A stretch of DNA of 36,512 nt from an uncultured Bacteroidales bacterium (GCA_902760865.1 CACWID010000042.1:1-36512), one strand, 5' to 3'. Shown: positions 17,382-26,156, numbered from the stretch's first letter. Made by a program: numbers and translations. The notes: a model not told the origin generated them from the sequence alone.

Positions 17382-17417
17382 AGGGTCGCGGTGGGCGTCT
17401 CCTGTATGATAAAAAAA

Positions 17418-17443
17418 GGCGACCCGGAGGGGTCGCCCTTTTT
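17418..17443. terminator. Terminator of the secreted Ig-repeat protein gene
   Basis: GGCGACCC at 17418-17425 and GGGTCGCC at 17430-17437 form a perfect 8 bp stem with an A-run before and a T-run after, so it can work in both directions. It lies 25 bp past the stop codon at 17469. Confidence 0.9.
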
Positions 17444-17468
17444 TGGATTAGCTAGAAGCAGCTATTGC

Positions 17469-19499
17469 TTACTTCATAACCTTGGTTGCGGTCTGAGTAC
17501 CGTCGGTGTAGGTGGTAACGACGATGGTCATGCCGTTAGCCTCCTGCATCTCCTGGCCAGCCATGTTGAAGTAGCGTACGCCAGCAACGGTCTTGCCACC
17601 CATCATCTCGTCGATGCCAGTGGGATAGCTTACGGTGAACTCGATAGCGGTCTGCGCGCTGATGAGGTCGCCATAGGTAGCCCAAGCAACTACGCGGTAG
17701 GTCTGGTTAACCTCGGTCTTCCAGATGGGCTCCTCATAGAGAACGTTCTCCTCAACGAGAACCCAGATGGGCTGGTCGTTCTCGTCTACGCCATTCTGCA
17801 CGTACAGGTTGTAGTAAACAACACTACCAGGGGTGGTCGGGGTGATGGTTGCACCCATACCAGTGATACCGTCCTCGGTGAAGGTGGTGATAACGGGAGC
17901 GCCAACCTCGGTGATCGGGGTTACGGGCTTAGCGTGAACAGTAGCGGTCTCAGCCTGGCTTACACCGGGCTCTACCTCGTCATACTCTTGGTCGGTGTCG
18001 ATGTAGGTAGCGGTAGCATAGTAGCCAACGGTTACATCAGCATCGCCACGAGCGATGGTAGCCTGAGCGGAACCAACACCCTCGTAAGTGGTGGTGGTGG
18101 GAGCACCAGTCTCAGCGTCATAAGTGGTAACGTAGAGAACTACATTGCCCTGACCGGTAGCGGTGATAACCATGTTCTCGTCATCCTCAACAGCGGTAAC
18201 GGTGGGAGCGGGAGTCTCATAAACCTTGTAGTTGTTAAGAACGGTGAAGGTCTTGGTAACCTCGTTGGAAGCGAGCCACTCGGTGCCCTCGCCTACCCAT
18301 GCTTTAACAGTTACCTCATAGTCCTGAGGACCACGGGGATAGCTGGCCTCGCCAATGTAGTGCTGCTCACCATCGGTCTCAGCGGGCCAAGTAACAGTTA
18401 CATAGTAGTTGTCATCGTCGAAGGTTACGTTGATGATAGGATCATCAACGGGCTTCTTGTCCAGAGCGTCAACAACAAAGCTATCCTCAGCAACCGGGCC
18501 CTTCTCGTCGCCACGCATTACGTAAGCCTCAACGTTTACGTTCTGAGCGGTGTAGGTGGGATTTACAGTGTAGGTGTAGGGGCTGGTCTGCTGTGCGCCG
18601 TTTACGTAGAGGACAGCGTCATCGTTGTTGGAGGTAACGGTAACGGTCAGGCTACCATCCGGGTTGGTCACGCCAGCGATGGTGGGAGCTACGAGCTCTG
18701 CGGGAGCCTGCTCAGCGGGAACGTAGATGTTCTCGGTGGTAGTCTCAGAGATGTCCTCACCCTGAGCCTGAGCGGTAGCGGTAGCTACGTAGTTAACACC
18801 CTCATAGATGTCGTAGTTCTCAACGTAGGGGTTGGGAACAGAAACACCGTCGATGTACAGCTTAACGCTGCCATTACCGGTAGCGGTAACGGTCAGCACG
18901 CCGTTCTCAGCGGTCCAAGTGATGGTGGGAGCGGCGGTCTGGGGAGTCTCCTGCTCGGGACCCATGTAGAACGAATGTTTGTTCACCTGACCTGCGGGGC
19001 AAGCCTCGCCTTCGCCCAGATAGCCATCCGAAGAGGGCTCGGTCTGGAACTCAACGTTACCACCCTTGAAGTCCTCAGCGATGATGAAGATGATCTGGAT
19101 GAACTGGTCATAGTCACCGGGAGCCCAGTGAGCCGGGCCCATGAAGTTACCACTCTGGTCATAAGCACCCTTCATGTTGGCGATGATCAGGTTGTTGATG
19201 TAGTCGGGCAAGAAGTTCAGGTCGGCAGTCGTGGGAGCGGGATCGCCCAGGTCATCATAGGTGTTGATGGTCAGGTCGGTGCCAGGACGATAGGTACGAA
19301 CGGTCAGACCCTCGGGAGGAGTAACGGTCAGCTGAACAGCCTGAACATAGGTGTCGAAGTGAGCCTTCACATCCCACTTGATGTTGTTGGTGCCGTACTG
19401 GTCCTCAGTCAAGTACGTGTCGTTCATGTACAGGTAGTCCTCAGCGAATACGCTACCTACCATCATGAGCGCTGCAAGTGTAAATAAAAATTTCTTCAT
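17469..19499 (-). CDS. Secreted Ig-repeat protein with T9SS-like C-terminal tail
   Basis: The 676-residue product has a signal peptide (MKKFLFTLAALMMVGSVFA), an N-terminal domain of about 165 residues with AHFDTYVQAVQLTVTPPEGL and HWAPGDYDQFIQIIF, and four or more bacterial Ig-like repeats (each starting near APTITW, APTIAGV, PAPTVTAV, GAPVITTF). The end, TVAGVRYFNMAGQEM followed by GMTIVVTTYTDGT and KVMK, resembles a type A C-terminal sorting signal of the type IX system, so it is probably a surface or secreted protein. The N-terminal domain recurs in the two other secreted proteins of this window (20508 and 34808). Its binding target is unknown. A promoter lies about 290 bp upstream. Confidence 0.88.
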   Translation of the reverse strand: MKKFLFTLAALMMVGSVFAEDYLYMNDTYLTEDQYGTNNIKWDVKAHFDTYVQAVQLTVTPPEGLTVRTYRPGTDLTINTYDDLGDPAPTTADLNFLPDYINNLIIANMKGAYDQSGNFMGPAHWAPGDYDQFIQIIFIIAEDFKGGNVEFQTEPSSDGYLGEGEACPAGQVNKHSFYMGPEQETPQTAAPTITWTAENGVLTVTATGNGSVKLYIDGVSVPNPYVENYDIYEGVNYVATATAQAQGEDISETTTENIYVPAEQAPAELVAPTIAGVTNPDGSLTVTVTSNNDDAVLYVNGAQQTSPYTYTVNPTYTAQNVNVEAYVMRGDEKGPVAEDSFVVDALDKKPVDDPIINVTFDDDNYYVTVTWPAETDGEQHYIGEASYPRGPQDYEVTVKAWVGEGTEWLASNEVTKTFTVLNNYKVYETPAPTVTAVEDDENMVITATGQGNVVLYVTTYDAETGAPTTTTYEGVGSAQATIARGDADVTVGYYATATYIDTDQEYDEVEPGVSQAETATVHAKPVTPITEVGAPVITTFTEDGITGMGATITPTTPGSVVYYNLYVQNGVDENDQPIWVLVEENVLYEEPIWKTEVNQTYRVVAWATYGDLISAQTAIEFTVSYPTGIDEMMGGKTVAGVRYFNMAGQEMQEANGMTIVVTTYTDGTQTATKVMK

Positions 19500-19788
19500 A
19501 ATTGAACAAAAATTTTAATTAATAAAAGTTATAAAGTGAATAAAAACAAATAATTCTCAAACATCCAAGGGTTAAATCAATCTTGAGTTCTCATCGAGTT
19601 TCGGAATAACTGTACTTAATCGTCTTTTGGGTAATCAATTTTTCAATCATGCAAAGTTGTATCATAAATCTACCACCTCGACCCGAGACCTCGGGCGTGG
19701 ATGGCGGGTTAAATGCAGCTCGGTTTTTTCATATCTATAATAGATGACATATTTCATGAAATGATGCTAGCTGGTTCATCTTGTTTTG
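19500..19788 (-). promoter_or_regulatory. Long leader of the first Ig-repeat gene
   Basis: From the promoter at 19789-19819 the transcript would carry a leader of about 283 nt with no gene in it. It includes a tight CCCGAG/CTCGGG hairpin at 19682-19695 and an AT-rich final 60 nt. No known riboswitch is recognised. Confidence 0.45.
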
Positions 19789-19819
19789 CAAAGGTATATC
19801 AAGTTTTTGAACTGGCAAA
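19789..19819 (-). promoter_or_regulatory. Promoter of the first Ig-repeat gene
   Basis: On the minus strand TTTG (complement of 19816-19819), a 19 bp gap, and TACCTTTG (complement of 19789-19796) make a full promoter. Confidence 0.7.
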
Positions 19820-19896
19820 GAAAAATTGATTTTTTTTTCAAAAAAACGGATGGGGGGATGGGGGTGATAGTGGCTATAGTAGCTATAGTAGATTTT

Positions 19897-19933
19897 CAAC
19901 GCCCCCCGGCCCCCTCAAATCTTAGAGGGGGAG
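19897..19933. repeat. CCCCCTCTAA/TTAGAGGGGG repeat variant
   Basis: CAACGCCCCCCGG followed by CCCCCTCAAATCTTAGAGGG; the stem has one changed base. A short GCTATAGTA direct repeat precedes it (19873-19890). Confidence 0.75.
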
Positions 19934-19945
19934 CTTTTCAGGCCT

Positions 19946-20150
19946 GTAGAGACGCAAAATTTTGCGTCTCGCTTCGTCAGGCGGGGGATCTTCAACGCCC
20001 CCGGGGCCTTTTTCGGGCGCGGGGAGACGCAAGATTTTGCGTCTCGCTTCGTCAGGCGGGGGATCTTTCAACGCCCCCGGGGCCTTTTTCGGGCGCGGGG
20101 AGACGCAAGATTTTGCGTCTCTACAGTGAGGGCGGGGATTTTTCAACGCC
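19946..20150. repeat. Tandem array of a composite repeat, about 76 bp unit
   Basis: The GAGACGCAA palindrome begins at 19946, 20023 and 20099 and is followed in the first two units by CGCTTCGTCAGGCGGGG, then (T)TCAACGCCCCCGGGG, then CCTTTTTCGGGCGCGG. The third unit ends in TACAGTGAGGGCGGGG instead. This gives about two and two-thirds units in direct order. Confidence 0.8.
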
Positions 20151-20174
20151 CCCCGGGGAGAGTGTGTCAGAATT

Positions 20175-20289
20175 ATAACCGCCCTGCGGGCGGAAACCTT
20201 TAGCTCGGCGAAGCCAAATTAATTAATTTAAAAATTTGTTTAATTTCCCGTGCGATAGCACGGTTATACTACCGAGTCACAATTGTGAC
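20175..20289. mobile_element. MITE-like hairpin element, copy 2 (damaged left arm)
   Basis: CCGCCC/GGGCGG hairpin at 20179-20193, then an altered left arm holding an extra AGCTCGGCGAAGCC hairpin, then the usual TTTGTTTAATTTC arm and CCGTGC/GCACGG hairpin at about 20248-20263. The end has a GTCACAA/TTGTGAC palindrome. Orientation is opposite to copy 1. Confidence 0.65.
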
Positions 20290-20305
20290 GCTGCCTCATG
20301 CTTCA

Positions 20306-20326
20306 CTAATCTCTAATCTCTAATCT
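20306..20326. repeat. CTAATCT heptamer, three tandem copies
   Basis: Three exact CTAATCT units in a row, in the intergenic island past the frameshifted gene. Confidence 0.8.
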
Positions 20327-20343
20327 GCGAGCAACGCGAGCAT

Positions 20344-20383
20344 CAACGCCCCCCGGCCCCCTCTAATCTTAGAGGGGGAGTTG
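20344..20383. repeat. CCCCCTCTAA/TTAGAGGGGG repeat
   Basis: The same module as at 17313 and 10663, again ending GAGTTG. Confidence 0.85.
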
Positions 20384-20422
20384 CTGCTAGCGCGCATCCC
20401 ATCGGGTACACATACCAAAAAA

Positions 20423-20452
20423 GTAGAGACGCAAGATGTCTTGCGTCTCTAC
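20423..20452. repeat. GAGACGCAA palindrome with full stem
   Basis: GTAGAGACGCAAGA/TCTTGCGTCTCTAC around a central TG: a perfect 14 bp stem. It lies 56 bp past the stop codon of the gene ending at 20508 and could act as a transcript end, though no T-run follows in that direction. Confidence 0.85.
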
Positions 20453-20462
20453 CGATTCGTTT

Positions 20463-20504
20463 GCTATCAGCTAATAGCTAATGGCTAAAAGCTAATGGCT
20501 AGGT
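20463..20504. repeat. GCTAATG heptamer array, six units
   Basis: GCTATCA, GCTAATA, GCTAATG, GCTAAAA, GCTAATG, GCTAGGT in unbroken 7 bp register, ending 4 bp before the stop codon at 20508. Confidence 0.85.
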
Positions 20505-20507
20505 TGC

Positions 20508-22254
20508 TTACTTCATCACCTTAGCGGTGCTGGTGGTGCCGTCGGTGTAGGTGGTTACAACGATGGTCATACCGTCAGCCTGCTGCATCTCCTGGCCAGC
20601 CATGTTGAAGTAGCGTACGCCAGCAACGGTCTTGTCAGCGTTGAGCTCCTCACCAGTAGCCACTGGGAACTGCGAAGTGCTCAGTACCCTCGAAGAGCTC
20701 GTGGTTGTTGGCGTTACCGAACTGCTCGTCCTCGGTCAGGGGCTCGTAAGCCTCGGGACCATACTGTACGCCATCAATCATGATGTAGAAGTCAGCGTTG
20801 GGCCACTCGGTTGCGGTGGGATAGCCATAAACCTTCTTGTTCAGCGGCAGGGTGATGTTGTAAGGAGTGGGAGTGCCGGTACCCGGAGTCATCTGATACC
20901 ATACCTCGTTGTCGTCCTTGTCGAAGAATACAACCCAAACACCAGCATCGTGGGGATCCTCGGGCTCAACGCCACCGAGAGCGGGGATGGTGATCTCCAT
21001 GGTAGCAACCTCACTCATGGGCAGGTCGCCGTCCTGAGCGGTAGCGGTAACAACAACTACAACGTCGGCATTGCCACGCTCGATGGAGTAGGGATTGTCA
21101 ACCTCGACGCCGTCAACGTACATGGTTACAGTACCCTCACCTGTAGCGGTGATGATAACAACATCGTCAAGGATCTCGTAGGAGATCTCGGGAGTTGGGG
21201 TGGGCTCGATAACGGGCTTAGTGTACTCAACGGTAACCTCCTCGGTCAGCTCGTTGTAACCCTCGGCGGTAACAGTTACGTTGATAACGCTCTCACCCTC
21301 ACCAACGGTGATGGTGCCGTCCTCGCCGAGAACAACCTCCTCGCCGTTAACGGTAACGGTGATGGTAACATCCTCGTTGCCGGTGTAGGTGATGGTAACA
21401 ACACCATTCTCATCGGGACCGTCAACTACGATCTCACCAGTGAGGTCTTCCATCTCAGGAACGCTCAGTGCGGGCACGAAGTACTCGCCACTAACCGAAC
21501 CGTCGGTCTGGCCATCAACGTGAGCGGTAGCGGTCAGCTTAACGATCTGGTCAACGTCGGTGCGAACTACGGTGTAGGGGTTCTCAACCTCAACGCCGTC
21601 GCAGAACAGGGTTACGGTACCCTCACCAACAGCCTCAAAGATGTAAGCGTCCTCACCCTCGGTGATGTTGATCACGGGAGCGGGAGTCAGGATCTCGGGA
21701 GTCTCGCCCTCAACGGTAACCTGGCAAGGCTTGTCCCATGCCTGGTTCTTGGGGCAGTCCATCGAACCGTCGCCCCAGCCCGAAGCGGAGGGCTCGGAGT
21801 GGATGTTGATCTCACCACCCTTGAACTCGGGATCGATAACGAAGACGATCTGAATCATCTGAGCATAGTCACCGGGAGCCCAGTGAGCAGCGCCCATGTA
21901 GTTGCCGTCAACGTCATAAGCGCCCTTCATGTTAGCAACGATCAGGTTGTCGATGAAGTCGGGCAGGAAGTTCAGGTCGGGAGTAGTTGCCACGGGATCG
22001 CCCAGGTCATCATAGGTGTTGATGGTCAGGTCGGTGCCAGCACGATAGGTGCGAACGGCCAGACCCTCGGGGCAGGTAACGGTGAGCTGGAAGGCGCTCA
22101 CATAGGCGTCGAAGTGAGCCTTCACGTCAAAGCGCTGGTTGTTGGTGCCCAGCTGGGCCTCTGCAACCTCAAAGTCCTCCATGTACAGATAGTCATCAGC
22201 GAAAGCGGTGCCTACCATCAAGAGGGCTGCAAGTGTAAATAAAAATTTCTTCAT
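20508..22254 (-). pseudogene. Frameshifted paralogue: secreted Ig-repeat protein with T9SS-like tail
   Basis: The N-terminal 534 codons (22254 down to a TGA at 20650) match the layout of the gene at 17469: the signal peptide MKKFLFTLAALLMVGTAFA, the same N-terminal domain (HFDAYVSAFQLTVTCPEGL, HWAPGDYAQMIQIVF) and Ig-like repeats. The tail appears in another frame: VATGEELNADKTVAGVRYFN, then MAGQEMQQADGMTIVVTTYT, ending KVMK at 20508. Removing one base from the GGG at 20665-20667 rejoins the frames as AVPVATGEEL. As written, the product lacks its sorting tail. It could be a sequencing error, a true mutation or a phase-variable site. If intact it would be a surface or secreted protein of about 581 residues. 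Confidence 0.85.
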
Positions 22255-22555
22255 AATAGAATAAAAATTTAAAAGTTAATAAAACAATTTATAAAGTATT
22301 CTCATTTAGTTGCATAAATGCAGGTCAAAACATATATCTGAATTATCAAATCGTTCCGGATCACTATACTGTTATTCTATCAGTTTTGTCGCCATTATAA
22401 TATATAATGTGCGTTCTTGTCATTTGGTCTTGCACACGGTGATGAAACTAAGGGCCTTGACGTCGAAGCGTGGCCTTGTTGCCGTGTAACACTTAAAATT
22501 CTCATCATTAGCAATTTATGGTTAACCTAACAATGCTATTGTTACATAGTTACCA
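22255..22555 (-). promoter_or_regulatory. Long structured leader of the second Ig-repeat gene
   Basis: A leader of about 295 nt would run from the promoter to the start codon. It contains ACACGG (22434-22439) facing CCGTGT (22482-22487), with a GGCC/GGCC pairing inside. No gene is seen. Confidence 0.45.
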
Positions 22556-22586
22556 CAAAATTATAACAAAAAGCGGAATCAACAAA
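22556..22586 (-). promoter_or_regulatory. Promoter of the second Ig-repeat gene
   Basis: On the minus strand TTTG (complement of 22583-22586), a 19 bp gap, and TAATTTTG (complement of 22556-22563). Confidence 0.65.
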
Positions 22587-22624
22587 ATCGGGAGGGGCAA
22601 AAAAGTCTTAAAAATGTTTAAAAT

Positions 22625-22975
22625 GCTCGGCTTGCGGGAGGTGCAGGCCTGTTGCTAAGGAGCTAAGATGATTTCCTGACATCCGGGGACAAGGGGGGCT
22701 TTATCGTCCCTAACGGGGCTTCTACCAGACAGCAATACTGCTGAATAGTCCACGACACCGGATTTCAAGAATTGCTTGTGGGAGTTCTGTCGGTATTTGT
22801 CGCCCAACGGCCATGCCAAGGCGAGGCCCTACGTCCTCCGGACTTCTATAGCACGGTAGTGTCCCAACTCCTTCCCTAAGATAGGGGAGGTGGCGCGTAG
22901 CGCCGGAGGAGTATGAAAAACAGCCGGCAAAAAAACCTGGTGGCATCAACGCCCCCCGGGAGGGTGTGCCATCAA
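22625..22975. repeat. Mosaic non-coding island
   Basis: About 350 bp with no credible gene. It contains CGTCCCTAACGGGG (22708-22721), a CTCCTTCCCTaag/GATAGGGGAG hairpin near 22869, a GGCGC/GCGCC hairpin near 22894 and a partial CAACGCCCCCC module at 22949. A minus-strand frame of 85 codons (22722-22979) is open, but I think it is a chance reading of repeats. Confidence 0.45.
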
Positions 22976-22990
22976 TCAATCGCTAGAATT

Positions 22991-23089
22991 ATAACCGCCC
23001 TGCGGGCGGGAAATTAAACAAATTTTTAAATTAATTTGCTTGATTTCCCGTGCGATAGCACGGTTATATTACCGTGTCGCAATGATGAC
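22991..23089. mobile_element. MITE-like hairpin element, copy 3
   Basis: CCGCCC/GGGCGG hairpin, then GGAAATTAAACAAATTTTTA and its mirror (TTTGCTTGATTTC), then CCGTGC/GCACGG hairpin and TTATATTACCG. It keeps both arms, with orientation as in copy 2. Confidence 0.7.
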
Positions 23090-23148
23090 ATACCGCCAGT
23101 TGTAAAGCGGCCCTCTCTGAGGGGGGGGCAGAGGGGGCCGAGTGTGGG

Positions 23149-25974
23149 TTAGAAGGGGCGACGTCCGCCAGGGCCGCCTCCTGGAGGGCCGAAGCGACCG
23201 GGGCCACCACCCCAACGGTCGGCGTTGCGGTCCTTGGGCTGCTCACCCTTCTTGAAGGTGTTGAAGCGGTAGGTGAACGTGAGCATGCCGTAGCGTCCCA
23301 GGGAGTTGTAGTAAACGTCCTCGATGTAGTCACCGGTAACGTTGCGGTTGATGTTCTTGCGCTGCCCCAGGATGTCATAGACCGAGATGGTCAGGGCGGC
23401 CTGCTTCTCTTTCAAGAACTGGTAGGCAATCGAGCCGTTCCAGATCCACTGGTCGCTGTTGTAGCCGTCGCTATAACCGCTGGTGGTGCTGTAGCGCAGG
23501 TCGGTGCTGACAACGAGGCCGAAGGGCGCCGAATAAGTGCCGTTGAAATTACCGCCCCAGGTGTGGATGTTGCGCGCGTTGGACTTGAGCACCGAGGTGG
23601 TGGTGTTCTGGAAACTGTAACGGGGACGCAACTCGATGTCAAACACGCTATTGCGGAATGCCAAGCCAGGCGAATAATTGATGAACCAGGTGTTACTGCG
23701 GTTCTCGATGCTGTTGGTGACACTCTTGGTGACACCGTAGCGGGTGAACATGTGGCTGGTGAAGTACCATACCTTGTTGGCCCCGAAGGGGAAGCTCAGC
23801 ATGTTCATCGCCATGGCGCTCCACACGCCGCCGACGTTGGTGTAGCTGGTGATGCGTCCACCCGTAAGTTCGTCGGTGGTCACGTCCGAGACGATGCTGT
23901 TCTGTGCGAAGTCGACGTTCATCATCGCCATGATGCTGCGCTGGGCGCCCTGTGCGAAGTCTCCGAAGCGCAGATTGATGTTGTGGTTGAAGGTGGGCTT
24001 CAGTTCGGGATTACCGATGATGATATTCTTGGGGTTGCTCTCGTCGGCCACGGGCTGCAACTGGGTGATGCTGGGCTGGTTGGCGCGCATGCGGTAGAAG
24101 AAGTTGAGGTTGCGCGTCTCGGTGAACTTGTAGCGGAAGCGGGCGTAGGGGGCAACGGACCATGCCCAACGCTCCTTGATGTCGCGGGCGCTGTTGATGA
24201 GGTCCTTGCTCTTGGACATGGCGCTGTTGACCGAGAGTCCCACGTTGAGGTTATAGGCCTTGCGCACCTGACGGAAGCCCACGCTGAACTCCTGATTGTA
24301 GAACGTGTTGCGGAAACTGTTGCTCAAGCCCTCGTTCCACTCGCTGTCGTAGATCGTGCCGCCGGGCCAGGTGCCGTCGCGCTCGTTGTCATAGACCATC
24401 TTGTCGCTGGTGGTGTAGCGGTAGTTGCCACGGTAGGAGAGCTCCAGGAAACGGGCATTCCTGACGTCACCGAGGGGCTCGGTCCAGGAAATGCGTCCCG
24501 TGATATTGTGGGTCTTGCGGCGGTTGTTGGCCGTCTGGTCGATGAGCTGGTCCTGGTCGTCCAGCAGGTAGTAGGTGTTGTCGGTGTAAGTGTCAGCGTC
24601 CTCGCGCACGTTGCTGTAGCGGTAGTTGAGCATGAGGCTCTGGCTGCGGCCCGGGTGGCTGGCGACCTTGTGGTTATAGATCAGGCGTGCGCCCCACTCG
24701 TAGCTCTTGCCGTCGTTGAAGAAGTTGCTCAAACTACGGTTTACTGCCGTCCTGGCGGCATCACCGGCAAACAGGCTTGACGTGTCGCCGCGCTCGCTCT
24801 TGTTGAAATTGAACGAGAAATTGGGGCGGAACTCGATGGTGTTGTTGCTGTCCACCTCCCACTTGAGACGGAAGTCACCACGCAGGTTGTGGCTCTTGTC
24901 GCGAGCGGCGGTATAGGAGTCCTCATAGCTGGTGGAATCCTGAAGGAGGTACTGACGCGCAGTGCTCGTGCGGGTGTCGCGGTCGCTGTGGCTGTACATG
25001 ATGTCACCGCCGACGCGGAAGTGCTCATCCTCCTTGCTGCCGACGTTGAAGTTAATGCCGGCATACTGTGACGATGTCACGCCACGGTCGCCGCCCCAGC
25101 GCTGGAAGCGGCCCTGTGCTCCGTCGCCGAAGCCCAGGTTGTTGACGTTGTTGCCACCGCCCAGGATGGTGAACTGGTTGCCGTCGCGGAAGTGGTTGAT
25201 CATCACATTGCCCGCATAGCGTTTGTCAGTGCCGTAGCCGGCATTGACGGTGCCGAACCAGCCGTTGTTCATGCCCTTCTTGACGGTGAGGTTGATGACG
25301 GTCTCGTCGTCACCGTCGTCCACGCCAGTGAGGCGCGCCAGGTCGCTCTTGCGGTCAACGATCTGCAGCTTGTTGATCATGTCGGCGGGGATATTCTTGG
25401 ATGCCACGGTGGGGTCATCGCTGAAGAATTCCTTGCCGTCGATGAGGATCTTTTTCACCTCCTTGCCGTTGGCCGTAATCTTGCCGTCGGTGCCGACCTC
25501 GACGCCCGGGAGGCGCTTGAGCAGGTCCTCGACGACGGCGTTGGCCTGGGTCTTATAGGTATCGGCATTAAACTCGATGGTGTCCTCCTTGACCACGATG
25601 GGGCTCTTGACGCCCACGACGACGGCCTCCTTAAGCATGATGGTGTTGGGGTCCAACTTGACGACGCCGATGTTGACGTCACGGCCGTCCTCGCCGACGG
25701 TGACGTGCTTGATGAGGTCGTTGTAGCCCAGATAGGAGAAGCGCAGCAAGTACTTGCCGGCCTTGACGCCCTTGATGTTAAAGACACCATTCATGTCGGT
25801 GGTGGTGCCCTTGACCAGGGTGCTGTCCTTGTTGGCCATGAGCAGGCGGACCGTTGCCTCGATGAGCTCGGTGGTGTCTTGAGAGTCAACCAGCACGCCG
25901 TTGATGACGGCGGCATGGGTGTTCACGGTGGCCAAACAAAACAGTGATATCAATAACGATACAATCTTCTTCAT
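23149..25974 (-). CDS. Outer membrane beta-barrel protein with carboxypeptidase-regulatory domain
   Basis: The 941-residue product has a signal peptide, a CarboxypepD_reg-like beta domain at about residues 22-110 (INGVLVDSQDTTELIEATVR, GVFNIKGVKAGKYLLRFSYL), a plug-like domain (VVEDLLKRLPGVEVGTDGKI, ANGKEVKKILIDGKEFF) and a long barrel of the OMP_b-brl_3 type (PF14905), ending in aromatic strands such as YGMLTFTYRF. A Gly/Pro/Arg-rich tail (GGPGRFGPPGGGPGGRRPF) follows. It is related to TonB-dependent receptors but without a SusD partner, so the substrate is unknown. It is a single gene with its own promoter. Confidence 0.9.
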   Translation of the reverse strand: MKKIVSLLISLFCLATVNTHAAVINGVLVDSQDTTELIEATVRLLMANKDSTLVKGTTTDMNGVFNIKGVKAGKYLLRFSYLGYNDLIKHVTVGEDGRDVNIGVVKLDPNTIMLKEAVVVGVKSPIVVKEDTIEFNADTYKTQANAVVEDLLKRLPGVEVGTDGKITANGKEVKKILIDGKEFFSDDPTVASKNIPADMINKLQIVDRKSDLARLTGVDDGDDETVINLTVKKGMNNGWFGTVNAGYGTDKRYAGNVMINHFRDGNQFTILGGGNNVNNLGFGDGAQGRFQRWGGDRGVTSSQYAGINFNVGSKEDEHFRVGGDIMYSHSDRDTRTSTARQYLLQDSTSYEDSYTAARDKSHNLRGDFRLKWEVDSNNTIEFRPNFSFNFNKSERGDTSSLFAGDAARTAVNRSLSNFFNDGKSYEWGARLIYNHKVASHPGRSQSLMLNYRYSNVREDADTYTDNTYYLLDDQDQLIDQTANNRRKTHNITGRISWTEPLGDVRNARFLELSYRGNYRYTTSDKMVYDNERDGTWPGGTIYDSEWNEGLSNSFRNTFYNQEFSVGFRQVRKAYNLNVGLSVNSAMSKSKDLINSARDIKERWAWSVAPYARFRYKFTETRNLNFFYRMRANQPSITQLQPVADESNPKNIIIGNPELKPTFNHNINLRFGDFAQGAQRSIMAMMNVDFAQNSIVSDVTTDELTGGRITSYTNVGGVWSAMAMNMLSFPFGANKVWYFTSHMFTRYGVTKSVTNSIENRSNTWFINYSPGLAFRNSVFDIELRPRYSFQNTTTSVLKSNARNIHTWGGNFNGTYSAPFGLVVSTDLRYSTTSGYSDGYNSDQWIWNGSIAYQFLKEKQAALTISVYDILGQRKNINRNVTGDYIEDVYYNSLGRYGMLTFTYRFNTFKKGEQPKDRNADRWGGGPGRFGPPGGGPGGRRPF

Positions 25975-26020
25975 GTTGTTGTCGTGCGTGATGTTATATA
26001 TATAATGTATTTTTATGGCG

Positions 26021-26053
26021 CAAAATTAGTGGAAAATGGTGAAACAGAGCAAA
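26021..26053 (-). promoter_or_regulatory. Promoter of the outer membrane barrel gene
   Basis: On the minus strand TTTG (complement of 26050-26053), a 21 bp gap, and TAATTTTG (complement of 26021-26028), 47 bp before the start codon. Confidence 0.65.
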
Positions 26054-26156
26054 TATTTTAGATAAGTCCACTGTTTTTATAGACGAAAAATGTTGCATAA
26101 CGCCACGGGGCGGAAGTATTGAAGCCGATAATTCTGGCGAAAGAGAGTGGCTGAGA

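Noticed and set aside
17232-19487. Open frame of about 750 codons on the plus strand across the first Ig-repeat gene
   Set aside because: Shadow of the minus-strand gene, starting inside dispersed repeats (PPAPSNLRGG is a repeat translation).
19946-20150. Possible CRISPR array in the 76 bp repeats
   Set aside because: Whole units repeat without unique spacers, and there is no cas gene.
20632-22242. Plus-strand frame across the second Ig-repeat gene
   Set aside because: Antisense to a gene with clear signal peptide and domain on the minus strand.
22722-22979. 85-codon minus-strand frame in the island
   Set aside because: Read from a mosaic of repeats; no start signals or family.
23150-23215. 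Gly/Pro/Arg tail of the barrel protein as a separate gene or RNA-binding domain
   Set aside because: It is in frame and continuous with the barrel; such tails occur in this family.
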